Part shown: positions 25,554 to 37,139 of the stretch, in pieces
Layout: each line of letters opens with the position of its first letter
How positions within the stretch are numbered: the stretch's first letter is position 1
Assembly: GCF_001411555.2 (NCBI RefSeq)
Contig: NC_049910.1
Span: forward strand, 29,359,150-29,423,149
Source of the DNA: Juglans regia
Lineage: Eukaryota; Streptophyta; Magnoliopsida; Fagales; Juglandaceae
DNA length: 64,000 bases
Reading direction: 5' to 3'
Notes under the pieces: generated by a model
The model's database searches: none
What the model saw: only the letters and a program-made list of their open reading frames with translations
What the model was told of the DNA's origin: nothing
Program-made: the position numbers and the translations under genes

Positions 25554-28500
25554 GAAAAAATATTGAGATAGAAAGGGTGTATATTATTAACATATATAGG
25601 AAATTACAATATGTTATCTAAGGAAACTATACACAAGTAAATGAATTAAGAATGAGCTAAAATCAAGGATAAAAATAAAACAACCTAGACTTTCCTATAA
25701 TGGACTAACAGTTGACTATATACATATGTACTATGATTTAGCAATCTGACTTGATACTTGCTGATTTAACACATGTATTCCTTATATTCCCCCTTAAACT
25801 TGGCTGTGGTTGAAAGCATAGTCCTAGTTTGTTTCGCAACTGCTTAAATTGTGGCTTAAGAAGAGGCTTGGTGAAGATGTCAGCCAACTGGTTAGTTGAG
25901 GAAACAAATTTCGTTTCCAATGACTCGAGAGCTACCCTTTTCCCCAACATAATGATAATCAAGCTCTATATGCTTGGATAGAGCATGTAGAACAGGATTA
26001 ATGGTCATATCTAATGAACTCAAACTATCACAATGCAGTGAAGGAACCTTGGTCAATGGAACACTAAGATCTTTGAGAAGTAGGGACAACCATGTTAACT
26101 CTGCTGCAGTAGAGGCCCTAGCCCTATACTAAGTTTCTGCACTTGATCTTGACACTGTAGGTTGTTTCTTTGCACTACAAGATATACAATTACCTCCAAG
26201 AAAGGTGCAAAAACCTGTTGTAGACCTTCGTGTAGTTGAGTAGCCAACCCAATCTGCATCTGAAAAACCATATAGATCAAATGAACTATTGGACAGAATT
26301 TGAATACCAAGAGTAGCAGTGCCTTATAGGCATCTTAAGATCCTCTTAACCAGCTGAAAATGGGTTGTTGTTGGAGCTTGCATAAACTGGCAAACACAGT
26401 TCACTCTGTAGGAAATATTTGGTCTTGTAAAGGTGAGATATTGTAGACCTCCCACGAGACTTCTATAGGTTTTGACATTAGTAAATAATTACTGGAACCA
26501 GATTTCTGTTGTGCTTGCTCTCATGCATACTAGCTCGAGTGAGGAGATCCACAATGTACCTGTGCCGTGAGAGAAAGAGATTAGAACCATATTTATGAAC
26601 CTCAATGCCCAGAAAATGATGAAGAAACCCAAGGTCTTTAATTGAGAATTGAGTACTAAGCTGTGTAATTAGTCACTGAATTCTTTGTGGATTATCACCT
26701 GTCACCACCATATCATCTACATAAAGTAGTAGAATTAGTACCCCATATTCTGAGTGTGAAACAAAGAGACTAGGATCTGCTGCACTCGAGTAAAATCCAA
26801 GTTGAAGGAGATAATCACTAAGCCTATCAAACCAGGCTCTAGTGGCCTGTTTGAGACCATACAAAGCTCGTTGTAATTTGCATACATGCAGTGGATTATC
26901 TTTATTGATATACCTTGGAGGTTGATGCATAAAAACAGGTTTCTTAAGATAGGCATGTAGAAAGGCATTCTTAACATCTAGTTGATGAAGTGGCCAATTT
27001 TTAACAGTAGCAATTGTAAGAACAACTCGAATGCTAGCAGGCCTTACAACATGGGAGAAAGATTATAAAAAATCCACACCATCCACTTGACTGAACCCTT
27101 TTGCAACCAGTTGAGCTTTGAGCCTTTCCAGTGTGTTATATGCTCTAAGTTTAGCCTTGTACACCCACTTGCATCCAATTACATTCATCTCAGGTGTTCG
27201 TGGAATTAATTCCCAAGTGTTGTTCGCAACAAGAGCTTTCAATTCTTCTTCCATTACAGCAGACCATCCCAGGTGATTTCTTGCAGCTTTGATGGGTTCA
27301 GCTAGTATTTTCACCAGATTATGCAAATTTGCATATCTTGGATTTGGCTTATGAATACCACTTCTGGCCCTGGTTTGCATCTGATGTTGCAATGGTAGAA
27401 CCTGCAACACTGGTTCAGCAACAGACTGTGATGGGGAACCTGCTTAAGGAACATTGTGAGATGAAGTTGGAGAAGGAGAACTACTTGATACTTGCTGAGT
27501 TGAGGATGGAGGTTCAACATCATTTTGAGGGAAATTTGCATTAGGAGGTGCAAAGGCAGAAGGTGGTGGCTAATTGTCATTGTGTCATTCCTCAAAACTT
27601 GAAAAATCTCCTTCAACGGCAGAAGAGGCATACAACTGAGTAGGTTGTGAGTATGGCAAGACAGACTCATCGAAGACAACATGCCTTGAAATATAAATCC
27701 TACCAATAGGTTGATAAAGGCGCTTGTAGCATTTATGCTTGCTGTTGTACCCAATGAAAACACAAGGTAGTGACTTTGGTTCTAGTTTATTGGATCAATA
27801 GTCTCCAAGATATGGACAACATCTAGAACCAAGTATTCTAAGAACTATATAATCTGGATGCTTGTCATAGAGTCTAAGAAAATGAGAGTCCATGTTAAGC
27901 AGAGAAGAAGGTAGCTTGTTTAGAAGAAAAACAAGTAGAAAAGCAATCTAACCAGAATCTGTTTGGGAGTTTAGCATGAAACATCAATATTAAGCCTAAA
28001 TTTGTAATGCTTCGATGTTTCCTCTCAGCTTTTCCATTTTGTTTTAGTGTTTTAGGGCAGGTAGATTGATGGATGATGCCATGGTTTTGAAAATAAGTGA
28101 TAAGGTATTTGTTGTTAAACTCACCACCTTCATCACTTTGAAAAAATTGTATTTTGGCATTAAACTAACAAGTAACCAGTTTGTGGAATTGAATAAAAGC
28201 TTGAAACAGTTTAAATTTATGCTTTAATGGAATTAACCAAGAAAAGTTGGTAGCCTCATCAATGAAAATAACATAAAATCTGAATTTCTCTCTAGAAGGA
28301 GTGAGAGCTGGTCCCCATAGATCACAATTTATCTTTGAGAAATGAACATTGATATTATTTGTTCTAGGAAGAAAAGGCAATTTTGATGCTTTCCCCATTT
28401 GACAACTTGTATAAATTCCTATGGAATTTTGTTTTGAATCAACTGAAATAAACTTATTACTGCAAAGATAATCAATAACTGTAAAGTTTGGATGTCCCAG

Positions 28501-30281
28501 CCTCAAGTGCCAGCTCTCCTAGCTCTCCTTATTTGTTGTTCGAAATCTAGAGGAGAAGTAGGTTTGTTTTCCTGGAAGAGTTGATGCTGCAACATTAAAA
28601 AAATATAGGCCCTTCTATTTCCTCCCTGTTGCCACTGTCCTCTTTGTCCTATGGACCTTTATCACAAAACCATTGCCATCAAACTCAAACTTTAATGGAT
28701 AATCTGATGTTAACCTACTAACTGATAGCAAATTTTTCTTGATGTCAGGTACCACAAGAACATTATTTAACTGAAGTTTAGATGGGGTAGAACCAATCAT
28801 GGCCAGACCAGTATGAGTAATAGGCAAGATTTTTCCATTTCCAACCATTATACAATCATGACCAGTATATGGAATCACAGAATGGAGGGTACCTTGATTT
28901 GTTGTCATGTGATCAGTGGCACCATTGTCTGGATGACAAGAGGCTTCTGCTGGTTCTTCCAACTTCATTGCTGCCAAACTTTGAGGAAGATTATCATTTG
29001 TAAAGGAATGATTAAATCTATCAAAACACTTCAAGGCTATGCGGTTTCTTTTATGACAGATTTTACAAACAAGTTCTTCTCTTGGTGCAGGTTTGTTATT
29101 GTTGGAGCCTCGAGAGTTGTTGTGGGAAGCTTGGCCCTGATTGAAGCCTCGAGAGGGATTGTTGGAGGCTTGGCCCTGATTTGATGCTTTGGATCCATTT
29201 GAATTTCCTTGAGCAAAACCTCGTCCCTTGGAAGTGAAAGAACCAGTTTGTTTCCTATTTTTGTAAGACTTCTGTCCATAGAACACCATTGATGCAAGAG
29301 GAGCATCAAGTTTGTACCTGTCAGCATAACATTCAAGTAAGGTTACTACCTCAGAGTATGAATGGACAAGAGGCCTCATTGTGGCTGTGAAGACCTCAAA
29401 ATCCTTGCCAAGACCATTGAGGAGCAACAAGACTTTTTATGGTCAGAAACTGGTTTGCCAATAGCTGCAAGCTCATCACAAATAGTCTTGAATTTTTTGT
29501 GATAATCACTTAAGGAATCAAATCCTTTGGTGATAGAGGTGAGTCTTTGCTTAAGAGCAAGACTTCGATCTGAGGATACTCTTGCAAAGGCATGAACAAG
29601 AGCATTCCAGACTTCTAAGGCAGTGTTTAATCCAACTACAATGCCTAAGACCTCTTCAGAAAGTGTTGCTGTGAGCCAACCTTTGACCAGCCTATCAGAC
29701 CTGCACCATTTCTAATAGAGTGGATGTGGCTGTGAAGTGGATGACTCATCAAGGATGATTTGTGGTGGAGCTTGAATTTCACCATTGATGAATCCTTGGA
29801 GATCATAACTCTCAAGTATGTTTAGCATTTGGGTTTTCCATAGTAGAAAATTGTTGGAGTTAAGTTTGAGAGAGACATAGTATGAAACATTTTGTGAAAC
29901 TGGGTATGGGGAGGGATCTAAATTATCAGAAGACACAAATGATGATGATGAAGTCATTTTCGGAAAGAAAAAACACCACTCTCTGTCAATAATTTGTGGC
30001 TCTGATACTCTGAAGAAATATTGAGATGAAAACTATCTCACACATTAAGATAGAGAGGGTGTATATTATTAACATATATAGGAAATTATAATCTAGTATT
30101 TAAGGAAACTATACACAAGTAAAGGAATTAAGAATGAGCTAAAATCAAGTAGAAAAATAAACCAGCCTAGACTTTCCTATAATGGACTAACAATTGACTA
30201 TATACATATGTACTATGATTTAGCAATCTGACTTGCTACTTGGCTTGATACTTGCTGATTTGATGCATGTATTCCTTATAT
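25554..30281 (-). mobile_element. Copia LTR retrotransposon 1 (RE1-like), copy A
   Basis: The long terminal repeats are 25554-25787 and about 30011-30281. They share long blocks such as GGGTGTATATTATTAACATA and CCTAGACTTTCCTATAATGG. The minus-strand PBS beside the right LTR reads TATCAGAGCCAC (initiator-Met type). A polypurine tract beside the left LTR reads AAGGGGGA on the minus strand. A 5-bp duplication GTTCT flanks the element (25549-25553; 30282-30286), and with this choice the outer LTR base pair is not the canonical TG...CA. Order on the minus strand is gag, protease, integrase, RT, RNase H. The element lies at the 5' part of the GT14 pseudogene. Copy B keeps only a 260-bp piece. Confidence 0.85.
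25738..29957 (-). pseudogene. Copia-1 gag-pol polyprotein (frameshifted)
   Basis: The frame begins at 29957 with MTSSSSFVSSDN and a Gag UBN2-type segment (YYVSLKLNSNNFLLWKTQML). The zinc knuckle at about 29040-29090 reads CKICHKRNRIALKC, lacking the His of C-X2-C-X4-H-X4-C. The protease reads DNGATDHM in place of D-S/T-G. The GAG-pre-integrase part (28165-28506) starts MRLGHPNFTVIDYL. The RT segments (27063-27410 NTWELIPR..VIGCKWVYKAK; 26673-26930 ALYGLKQATRAWFDRL) keep the catalytic YVDD. RNase H remains at 25738-26089 (SLSSLDMTINPVLHALSKHI). Frameshifts and stops separate the pieces, so it is non-functional, but the domain order is complete. Confidence 0.87.
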
Positions 30282-30389
30282 GTTCTTGAGTCCAAAAATT
30301 CTTGAGTCCCTTTTCTTGCCGGTTCATGTCGTCCCAAGGTTGTGTGATTTCTTCTTTCTCTCGGCTTGGCTTAAAAACATTCGGCAACA

Positions 30390-30629
30390 CTCTCTCGATT
30401 TGGGTTTCCTTTGCATGGCTGTTGCTGGCTAGCTTTTTTAGGAACAAGCTGCTGCTTAAGGAGTTCATGAATGTGAGGATGGTTGTTAGAGTGAATTTCG
30501 TTAGGTATTAGGGGCTCGCGATGGTGAGCAATACGCTTCATGTGGCGGCAATCTTGTTGAGGGATGAGGGAGACTGGGATTGGTTCATTAACTTGAGTGC
30601 TTCGGATTATCCCTTGGTGACCCAAGACA
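30390..30629 (+). pseudogene. GT14 (GlcAT14-like) glycosyltransferase pseudogene A, exon 1 part
   Basis: GT14 / Core-2/I-branching family members in plants include Golgi beta-glucuronosyltransferases acting on arabinogalactan proteins. The translation reads LLASFFRNKLLLKEFMNVRM, then VVRVNFVRY, a TAG stop (30509-30511) where the family has Arg, then GLAMVSNTLHVAAILLRDEG and DWDWFINLSASDYPLVTQD. The last part is a signature stretch of the family. The expected splice donor after TQD-G reads CAATAAGG, whereas copy B has GGTAAGG, so the donor is destroyed. The N-terminal membrane anchor is not recognisable upstream and may have been lost when copia-1 inserted. Confidence 0.85.
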
Positions 30630-30748
30630 ATAAGGGAACTTGGAAACTTGATACTAGTTGAATTTTGGATTTTTCCACTACCGATAGGCTCTTGGATATA
30701 AATCAAGTTGCTTTGTATTGGCACTTTAACTTGTAAAATAGGTATGAC

Positions 30749-31429
30749 CAGGGCCAGAACTAGGATTTGGTGTGTGGGGCAATTAGCAAAGTGTATCGTA
30801 TGTAAGGTGAACGATAACCAACATTTAAGGTAGCAAAGTGTGTCACTAACATTTAACATTAACCATATAAGGTAGTTATATAGGGACAACTAATTATTCA
30901 AGCCGCAAATCTGAACCTCTCACTTGAGCTCCATCGAACTTAAGTGAATGATAAAAATTAAGATAGAAATATATATGTGAGACCTGTTGAAACAAACGAT
31001 AAAAATTAAGTAAACAAACGATAAAAATTAGTTATGTGGTTTTATCTTTGTCTTCACTCCTAATTGTTAATTCGATGGTAGTACATATGTACTTACTAAC
31101 AAAACTAATCCAAATTAATAAATTAGCTAGTGGAAGACTTGAAAATAAAAGTGTAAATAAATAGGAAAAATGAGGTCGTAGATTTACCAAATAGCTTATA
31201 AAAAGAGACCAAGAGATTTTCTTGCCTCTTATGAGATGTGAAAAAAATGAGAATGTGAAATTTATTAATGACAAAAAATAGGTGTGAGTATGAAAAATTG
31301 TAGAAAAACTAAAAGAAACCTAGACAACTAAGTACTAAGTAAGATTTTTGAAAATATTTTGGGGGGGCAATTTATCTTTATATTAGGACATCTTTAAACA
31401 ACCATATACTAAAACAAGTTTTTAATTTT

Positions 31430-31460
<31 letters not shown>

Positions 31461-31487
31461 GCAAGCATCAATGTAGGTCCGCCCCTG
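30749..31487. mobile_element. hAT (Tip100-like) MITE with 8-bp TSD, in GT14 intron (copy A)
   Basis: The left end CAGGGCCAGAACTAGGATTT and the reverse complement of the right end CAGGGGCGGACCTACATTGA form the short inverted ends of this hAT-type. The 8-bp target duplication is GGTATGAC at 30741-30748 and GGTATTAC at 31488-31495. The duplicate segment keeps GGTATGAC after the same right end (53000-53007), which shows that the mismatch in A arose later. The element is 739 bp, AT-rich inside and non-coding. Next to the right end is a run of about 22 G (31440-31461). Confidence 0.87.
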
Positions 31488-31495
31488 GGTATTAC

Positions 31496-32450
31496 TTTGA
31501 GTATTGTTTCTAAAAAACAGAGCGCATGTCTTAGAGAGTAGAAAAAATACAGTTATATGTGGGTGATGATTTTTCTTGATTTGGTGTTTGTGCATTTTTG
31601 TGGGAGTCAAGTAGTTGCCAAAACTATTTGGTGGCAACTAGCCTAGAACCTGTTTCTGGGCCATTTTGAGCCTAGAAATTAACTAAAACAGCTTGGTTGA
31701 GTACAAAATACAAATAAAATAATAATAATTTACAATAATACAAATTATATATGACTAAGTTGCAACTAATAATTATAACTAAGCTATTACAATAATTCAA
31801 ATTAAGCGAAAACTGTTACAAAATTACAAATTCATCTAAAAAATATTACAAGTTGTCACATAATTAAAAAAATAATGATAACACAATTAACTATTAAGGG
31901 ACAATTTATAGTAAGATTACATGTAACACAAGAATATCATTTCAATTTTTGAATTGACTTTGACATTAGAATTTGGGTAGTCATGGTGGTGGAAAATTTA
32001 GTGAGCTTTGCAGTGAGACTGTAAGATCATAAAACCTGAAACATTTATAGAAAAAAAAAATTAGAATTACAAACAAAAAACAAAAACATATATTAGAAAT
32101 GTAAAAATTACAAACATTAAAAGTATTAACCAAGATGATATTGGGATGAAGATGAGAATGAGATCATTGGGTCATTGGGATTAGGATTGGGCATATGATG
32201 GTGGGGCTATAAAAGCTAAAAAAAACACGAAAGAAAAATTAAAATTACCACAAATTATATAAATAACAAAAAATTATTAAGAGACAAATTGTACAAACCA
32301 ATAGCAAATGGAAATGGTGGATCGAATACATATGAAGTCATATTGCAATGGAGATAAACGTTGTCTCACGTATCGCTACAACAATTAAATTTAAAATTAA
32401 TACTGGTGAAATCAATATAAATAATTAAAATAACAAAATGAAATCCACGA
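31496..32450. other. Non-coding sequence between hAT MITE and hAT transposase remnant (A)
   Basis: No gene is supported. The first 170 bases (to about 31665) are probably residual GT14 intron. The rest is A-rich sequence conserved with 53170-53990 in copy B and probably the 3' non-coding part of the minus-strand hAT element. The left terminus of that element could not be fixed. Confidence 0.5.
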
Positions 32451-32459
32451 TTACCAGAT

Positions 32460-34250
32460 TTAGGCTAATTACCATCTTCCTTCTCGTCGGCCTCCTCAAA
32501 ATCAAGAACATCTGGAAGATGAATTGGGGTCTCGTTGACCCAATTCTACATGTAAATCAATGCCTCCACAGTGGTAGGAGGTAATGAACTCTTGAATGGA
32601 TCCAATATGCACCCTCCGGTACTAAATGCTGACTCTGAGGCTACGGTGCTAATAGGGATTGACCAAAATATTACGGGCTATCTCTACAAGGATGGGACAC
32701 TTTACGACATTGGTCTTCCAACCTGCGCCTTCTCCCAACCCTAGCTCCTGGAGGAGGCCAAAGGGAAGGTGTAGGTGAAGATATATTACCACCCCTGAAC
32801 ATGTCAAACTCATCAAATAATCTAGCAACGGTTTGCCTAACCTTTACAGCAATATGATCTGCCCATGCATTTTCGTGCGCCAATCCTAAGCCATATACCA
32901 TGCCATCAATCTTGTAATGGAAGTCAAGAACAATAACCACATATAACAAAATATTCACCTTACTCAAATCTCCCCAATACTTTCCATACTTAACCCTCAT
33001 AATCAATTCTAGCTCTTGCATCCTAATTTGGTCACTCATGCACATTTTATCCAATTCTTCTTTCACATTACATATTTGTTAATAGAAATCATTGAATGTA
33101 AGGTACAAAGAACGAGATAGCATTGTTGTGATCTCTTAGAAAAGTCTAAAAAGGTCAACAAAAGTAGCAACAACCTATCAATCATCATCAGTAAACTTGC
33201 CTAATCCCCCATGCTCATCAAATTATTTGACATATTGAATGTCTTCATCACCCAATAACGCAAATGCCCACTTATATTCTTGGGCTACCTCCAACATCAA
33301 GAAGGTTGAGTTCTATCCTGTAGGAACATCTTGACAAAGGTCATTCTAGGATGTTATACATGCAGCCGTCACAACAACCTTGAATTTCTCCAATCTAGCA
33401 GGTGAAGATCTCACAAATCTCACAACAGCACTAACTTGTGCAATCGAGTCATCAAGATCTTTCAAACCATCATTGACAATTATATTTAGAATATGTGTAG
33501 TACATCTCACATGCAAACACTCATCATCCAAGATTTTCTTATTTACCTCTCGAAGATAGGTCTTAAGATGCACTAATGTGACATCGTTAGATGAGGCATT
33601 GTCAACTGTAACTATCACACCCCATGCCAATCTTCACTCCTTTATTGCTGCCTCCAAGGCATTCACAACCATCTCATCCTTGTGATCAATATTTGACAAA
33701 ATTTTAATTTTTTTTGTTTAATTTCCAAACAAACAATAAAATGGACAATCCAAGATAAATAATTATAATTTTGAAAGGATCTCCATGTATCAGTGGTGAG
33801 GCAAACTCTTTGACCCACCAATTGGCCCCTTAACAAATCTTTTCCTGTTCTGTAATGTTTTTTTATATCTTTTGCAACCGTGTGGCGAGGAGAAAGGTTA
33901 AACCTAGGTTCCAAGCATATTCTAAACCTAGATTCCAAGTACTTAGAATATGCTTGGAACCCTTTGTCCTCCACAAACTGAAACGGTAGCTTGTCCATGA
34001 TGACAATAAGAGTTAGGTGTCTTCTACACTCTTCCGAATCATACTTAGTATACCCCTTCAATGTTGCAACTCCCACTACTCTCATCTGCTATTTTTTTAA
34101 GTCCAATCTCTAGTATAGATTGACCATTCACTTGTAAAGATTTTAATATTGGATTCTTTTTGCATTGTTCTTCTAAGTGGACCTTTAATTAGGATGTACC
34201 ATGTCTCCTATAGTGTCATTCATACACTTTACCACCATGGTTACATTTAG
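32460..34250 (-). pseudogene. hAT transposase pseudogene, copy A
   Basis: A minus-strand, RICESLEEPER/Ac-like transposase in pieces. A BED-type zinc finger comes first (about 34100-34250: KCNHGGKVYE, then RRHGTS, then LKVHLEEQCKKNP), with stops. Next come 33663-34085 (LVGQRVCLTTDTWRSFQNYN, the hAT DTW motif region), 33346-33630 (VDNASSNDVTLVHLKTYLRE and HVRCTTHILNIIVNDGL, the N-D and C-x2-H signature), 32671-33066 (KYWGDLSKVNILLYVVIVLD, the hAT middle domain), and the C-terminal dimerisation region at 32460-32660 ([14 protein letters not shown], then [20 protein letters not shown]). Stops and frameshifts are frequent. The same ruined frames occur in copy B at 54000-56170. Confidence 0.85.
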
Positions 34251-34309
34251 TTTGTTGGTTATTGGGGTCACCTCCCTCTAGTTTAATGAAGTGATTCCAA
34301 ACTATTGAA

Positions 34310-35375
34310 ACTAGTTTCTTGCTTTGTGGGGACAAGGGGCAGGGGTAGGGCCTGTAGGGATAGGGGCAGGTGTAAGGGTACGGTTAGGTGTTGGGGTAGA
34401 GGAGCTAGCACTAAAATCCCAAAAATCTAAGTATCCATTATCCAAAACTCACAAAAATCTGAAATGAAGCAAAGATCACTGCAACAATTAAAACCATGCA
34501 AAAATCACTGAAAACAAAATGGAGTTTTGAATCTCGAAACCCCAAAATAGAACGAGTTTCATATTGAAACCCCAACCCCAAAATGAGACGGGGTTTTGAT
34601 ATTGAAACCCCTAACTTAATTTAGGAAACCTCTAAATTCATATACCAGTTTCAATATTGAAACCTCTAACATAATTAAGGGTTTCAGATTGAAACCCTAA
34701 AGTCACAATTTCACATGCACAATGTTGTTTTTATACACAGCAATCAACAAAAAAACCAATCTCCACACTCCACAACACACAATTCACAATCCCATCCTCC
34801 AACTCCTCAATTTAATCTCATCCTTCATAACTAAAAAAAATCAAAAAAAGTGAAAAGAATAAGTACATTTCACTCTGAATCGAAAAAATATCTTTGGCAA
34901 CGGACTAGGCATGCAATGAAGATGGCGACAGTGACAGACTGACAATGTGTGATGGACGGAGAGTAAGAGAGAGAGAGAGGCTAGGGTTTCACATAAATGA
35001 GAGACAGATGAGAGAGGGAAATCTAAAAGTGAAGACTGAACTGAGGGTAGGAGGGGGTCGCGCGCGCGAGGGTGGGGTGTGGGTTGGTTAACGTCACTAA
35101 TCAAAATGATGTTGTTTTGATAAATGATTTTTTTTTACACAATATACATACACATACATACATATATATGTATATATGTATAAAAGATACAAGGGCAGGG
35201 TGGGGTGGGGGAAATGCGGGCCGAGGTTGGGTACAGCCTGCCCCCGCCCCCGCTGGGGGGGCCGAATGCGTGTGGGTGGTCCCACCACCCACATTTGGTG
35301 GACGGGGGGTCTGCCCCACCCATGCAGGGGTGGGGCAGCGGGGTGCAGGGCCCACCCCTACCCACTACAGGTGTG
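34310..35375 (-). mobile_element. 5' part and GC-rich end of hAT element, copy A
   Basis: Upstream (minus sense) of the transposase remnant there is a Pro/Thr-coding tandem tract (34330-34410), then A/T-rich leader with GAAACCC repeats (34550-34700). The terminal block at 35200-35375 is GC-rich and locally self-complementary, with CCACCACCC and GGGTGG-type repeats. Its outer edge reads TAGGGGTGGG on the minus strand, an Ac/Ds-like hAT start. The matching far end was not found, so the full element limits remain open. Confidence 0.55.
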
Positions 35376-35560
35376 TTTAATTTGTTGATTTCATTTTCCA
35401 AAAGCTGAGTCGATTGTGTCTAATTATAGCATTTTTTTATTTATTAATTTGACTAATGTATTTGAAAATTTGTTTTTTTAAAAAATATACTAGTCTAGGA
35501 TTTACTCTCCATCGCCACTTTCTAATGCATTCAATTTGTGACTTCTTTTCTATATCACAG

Positions 35561-35778
35561 ATCTGCTTCATACATTGTCAGCTATTCCAAGAAACCTTAA
35601 TTTTATTAAGCATACAATTGTTTTTAATTTTGGTTGAATTAGTTCAAAACTAGCACAAGAATTATTTGCATAATTGAAAAAAACTCTACTTAAAAAGTGC
35701 AAATCCTTTGAAATCCACAAGTATTAGAGAGCCAAGCCTGTTTTAATTGATCCAGGTTTGTATAGTCTGCGTAAATCA
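35561..35778 (+). pseudogene. GT14 pseudogene A, exon 2
   Basis: After an intact acceptor TATATCACAG, the translation reads (D)LLHTLSAIPRNLNFIKHT. This matches the family sequence that follows YPLVTQD, with the split Asp codon restored across the junction. After a stop-bearing degenerate stretch it resumes with RAKPVLIDPGLYSLRK, matching the conserved (R/K)AKP(I/V)-IDPGLY segment. The middle part (GW-EF type) is lost. A MITE (35815-35975) follows. Confidence 0.82.
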
Positions 35779-35814
35779 AAATGATTATGTACTATTATAT
35801 GAAGGAAAATACTT

Positions 35815-35975
35815 CAGCTACAAAAAGATTATTCAAAAATATATCCACAAACTAACATGACTTAATGTGATACGTCGGATCGTAAAATTATTTTTACTGT
35901 AAAGTAGATCTAACGGATCCCATAAAATCATGTCAGTTTGTAAGTTTACTTTTGTGTAATTTCGTTGTGTCTATA
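35815..35975. mobile_element. MITE (family 1) in GT14 pseudogene A
   Basis: The ends read CAGCTACAAAAAGATTATTC and, from the right, TTACACAAAAGTAAAC. The internal segment is TCCACAAACTAACATGACTT...CATGTCAGTTTGTAAG. It belongs to the same family as 22791-22955 and has an equivalent at 57857-58018 in copy B, so this insertion is older than the duplication. Confidence 0.6.
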
Positions 35976-36254
35976 ACAGTTCTCTTATATAATCTTAGTT
36001 ATTTCTGCATTTCAGAGAGGCATAATGTACGTTTAGAGACCCAATCATTCTAACAATTTAGAGCATGCTGCCTTTAGTTCAAGACCTATTTTTATGTGTT
36101 TAAGGGCTCCTAGCAGTTACTCCCATGCTACATTAGGCTCCAAATGTGAGCTTCATTCTTATGAGAATGCAAACATGATATTAGAATTTGATACAAATGC
36201 TTGTCCTTCGGATTTTTAAACGGTTATCCTACTTTTTTTTGCATACCAGATCTA

Positions 36255-37130
36255 GGATGTAAAAAAAAAAAAATCAGAAAATCGGTTGAACCAAACCAGA
36301 CTGGACCGAACCAGTGGGTTGGTCCAGTTTTTAAGCGGTTCGGTGCGGTATCGGTTCTTAAGAACCAAAACCGGTGCGGTACCGACTTTCATATTTTGAA
36401 AATTAGTTTATTCTGAACCGGACCGGTATATATATTTACAATTTTTTATATTATATTATATATAGTATATGCTAAATTACTAATTAATATAACATGAAAT
36501 TCTAATTTTATTATTCAAGTATAATAATATTATAACATAAGATTAATCTAACATGTGATATAATATGAAATTAATATTAGATTTTTTAATATAACATGAT
36601 ATAACTTATAAATTTTAATCTTATAATATAAAATTATATCAAGTAAAATTTTAATCTTAAACATAAACATTAGTATTAGGTTATTAATATAAACTTATTA
36701 TATATATATATATATATCAATAATAAATATCTTTATGGCATAATAAATTATAATAAATATATATTTTTTTGTAAATATGTTTTTACATATTTGATCATAT
36801 ATACTTACATAAAGAGTCTAGAACTTATAGACTATAGTTAAATTTAATACTATACGAATATGTATTAATTATTATAAAATAATGTACTTGTAATATGATA
36901 TAAATATACTAATAGTTTATTATATGTAAATATTATATTATTACTAACATAGATAATCCGTAAAATCGAAAAATCAAACCGAATTGGACCAAAATCTGAA
37001 AAACAGGAAGGTCCGGTTTCGATAGTGAATCCAGTATCAGTTCTTAAAATCTCAAAACTGGTGTATAGCGGTTCGGTTCTAAAAAAGTACAAAACCAGAC
37101 CCAATTGCACCAGTTACACTCCTAACCAAA
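36255..37130. mobile_element. CCGGTTCGG-type inverted-repeat element in GT14 pseudogene A
   Basis: The left flank has GACTGGACCGAACCAG and AAGCGGTTCGGTGCGGTA...GGTTCTTAAGAACC. The right flank has the inverse, AGTTCTTAAAATCTC... and AGCGGTTCGGTTC. The 500-bp core is almost pure A/T. The whole block recurs at 58275-59170 at the same site in copy B. It encodes nothing. The class is uncertain: a foldback or MITE-like element. Confidence 0.6.
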
Positions 37131-37139
37131 TCTTAGTTT

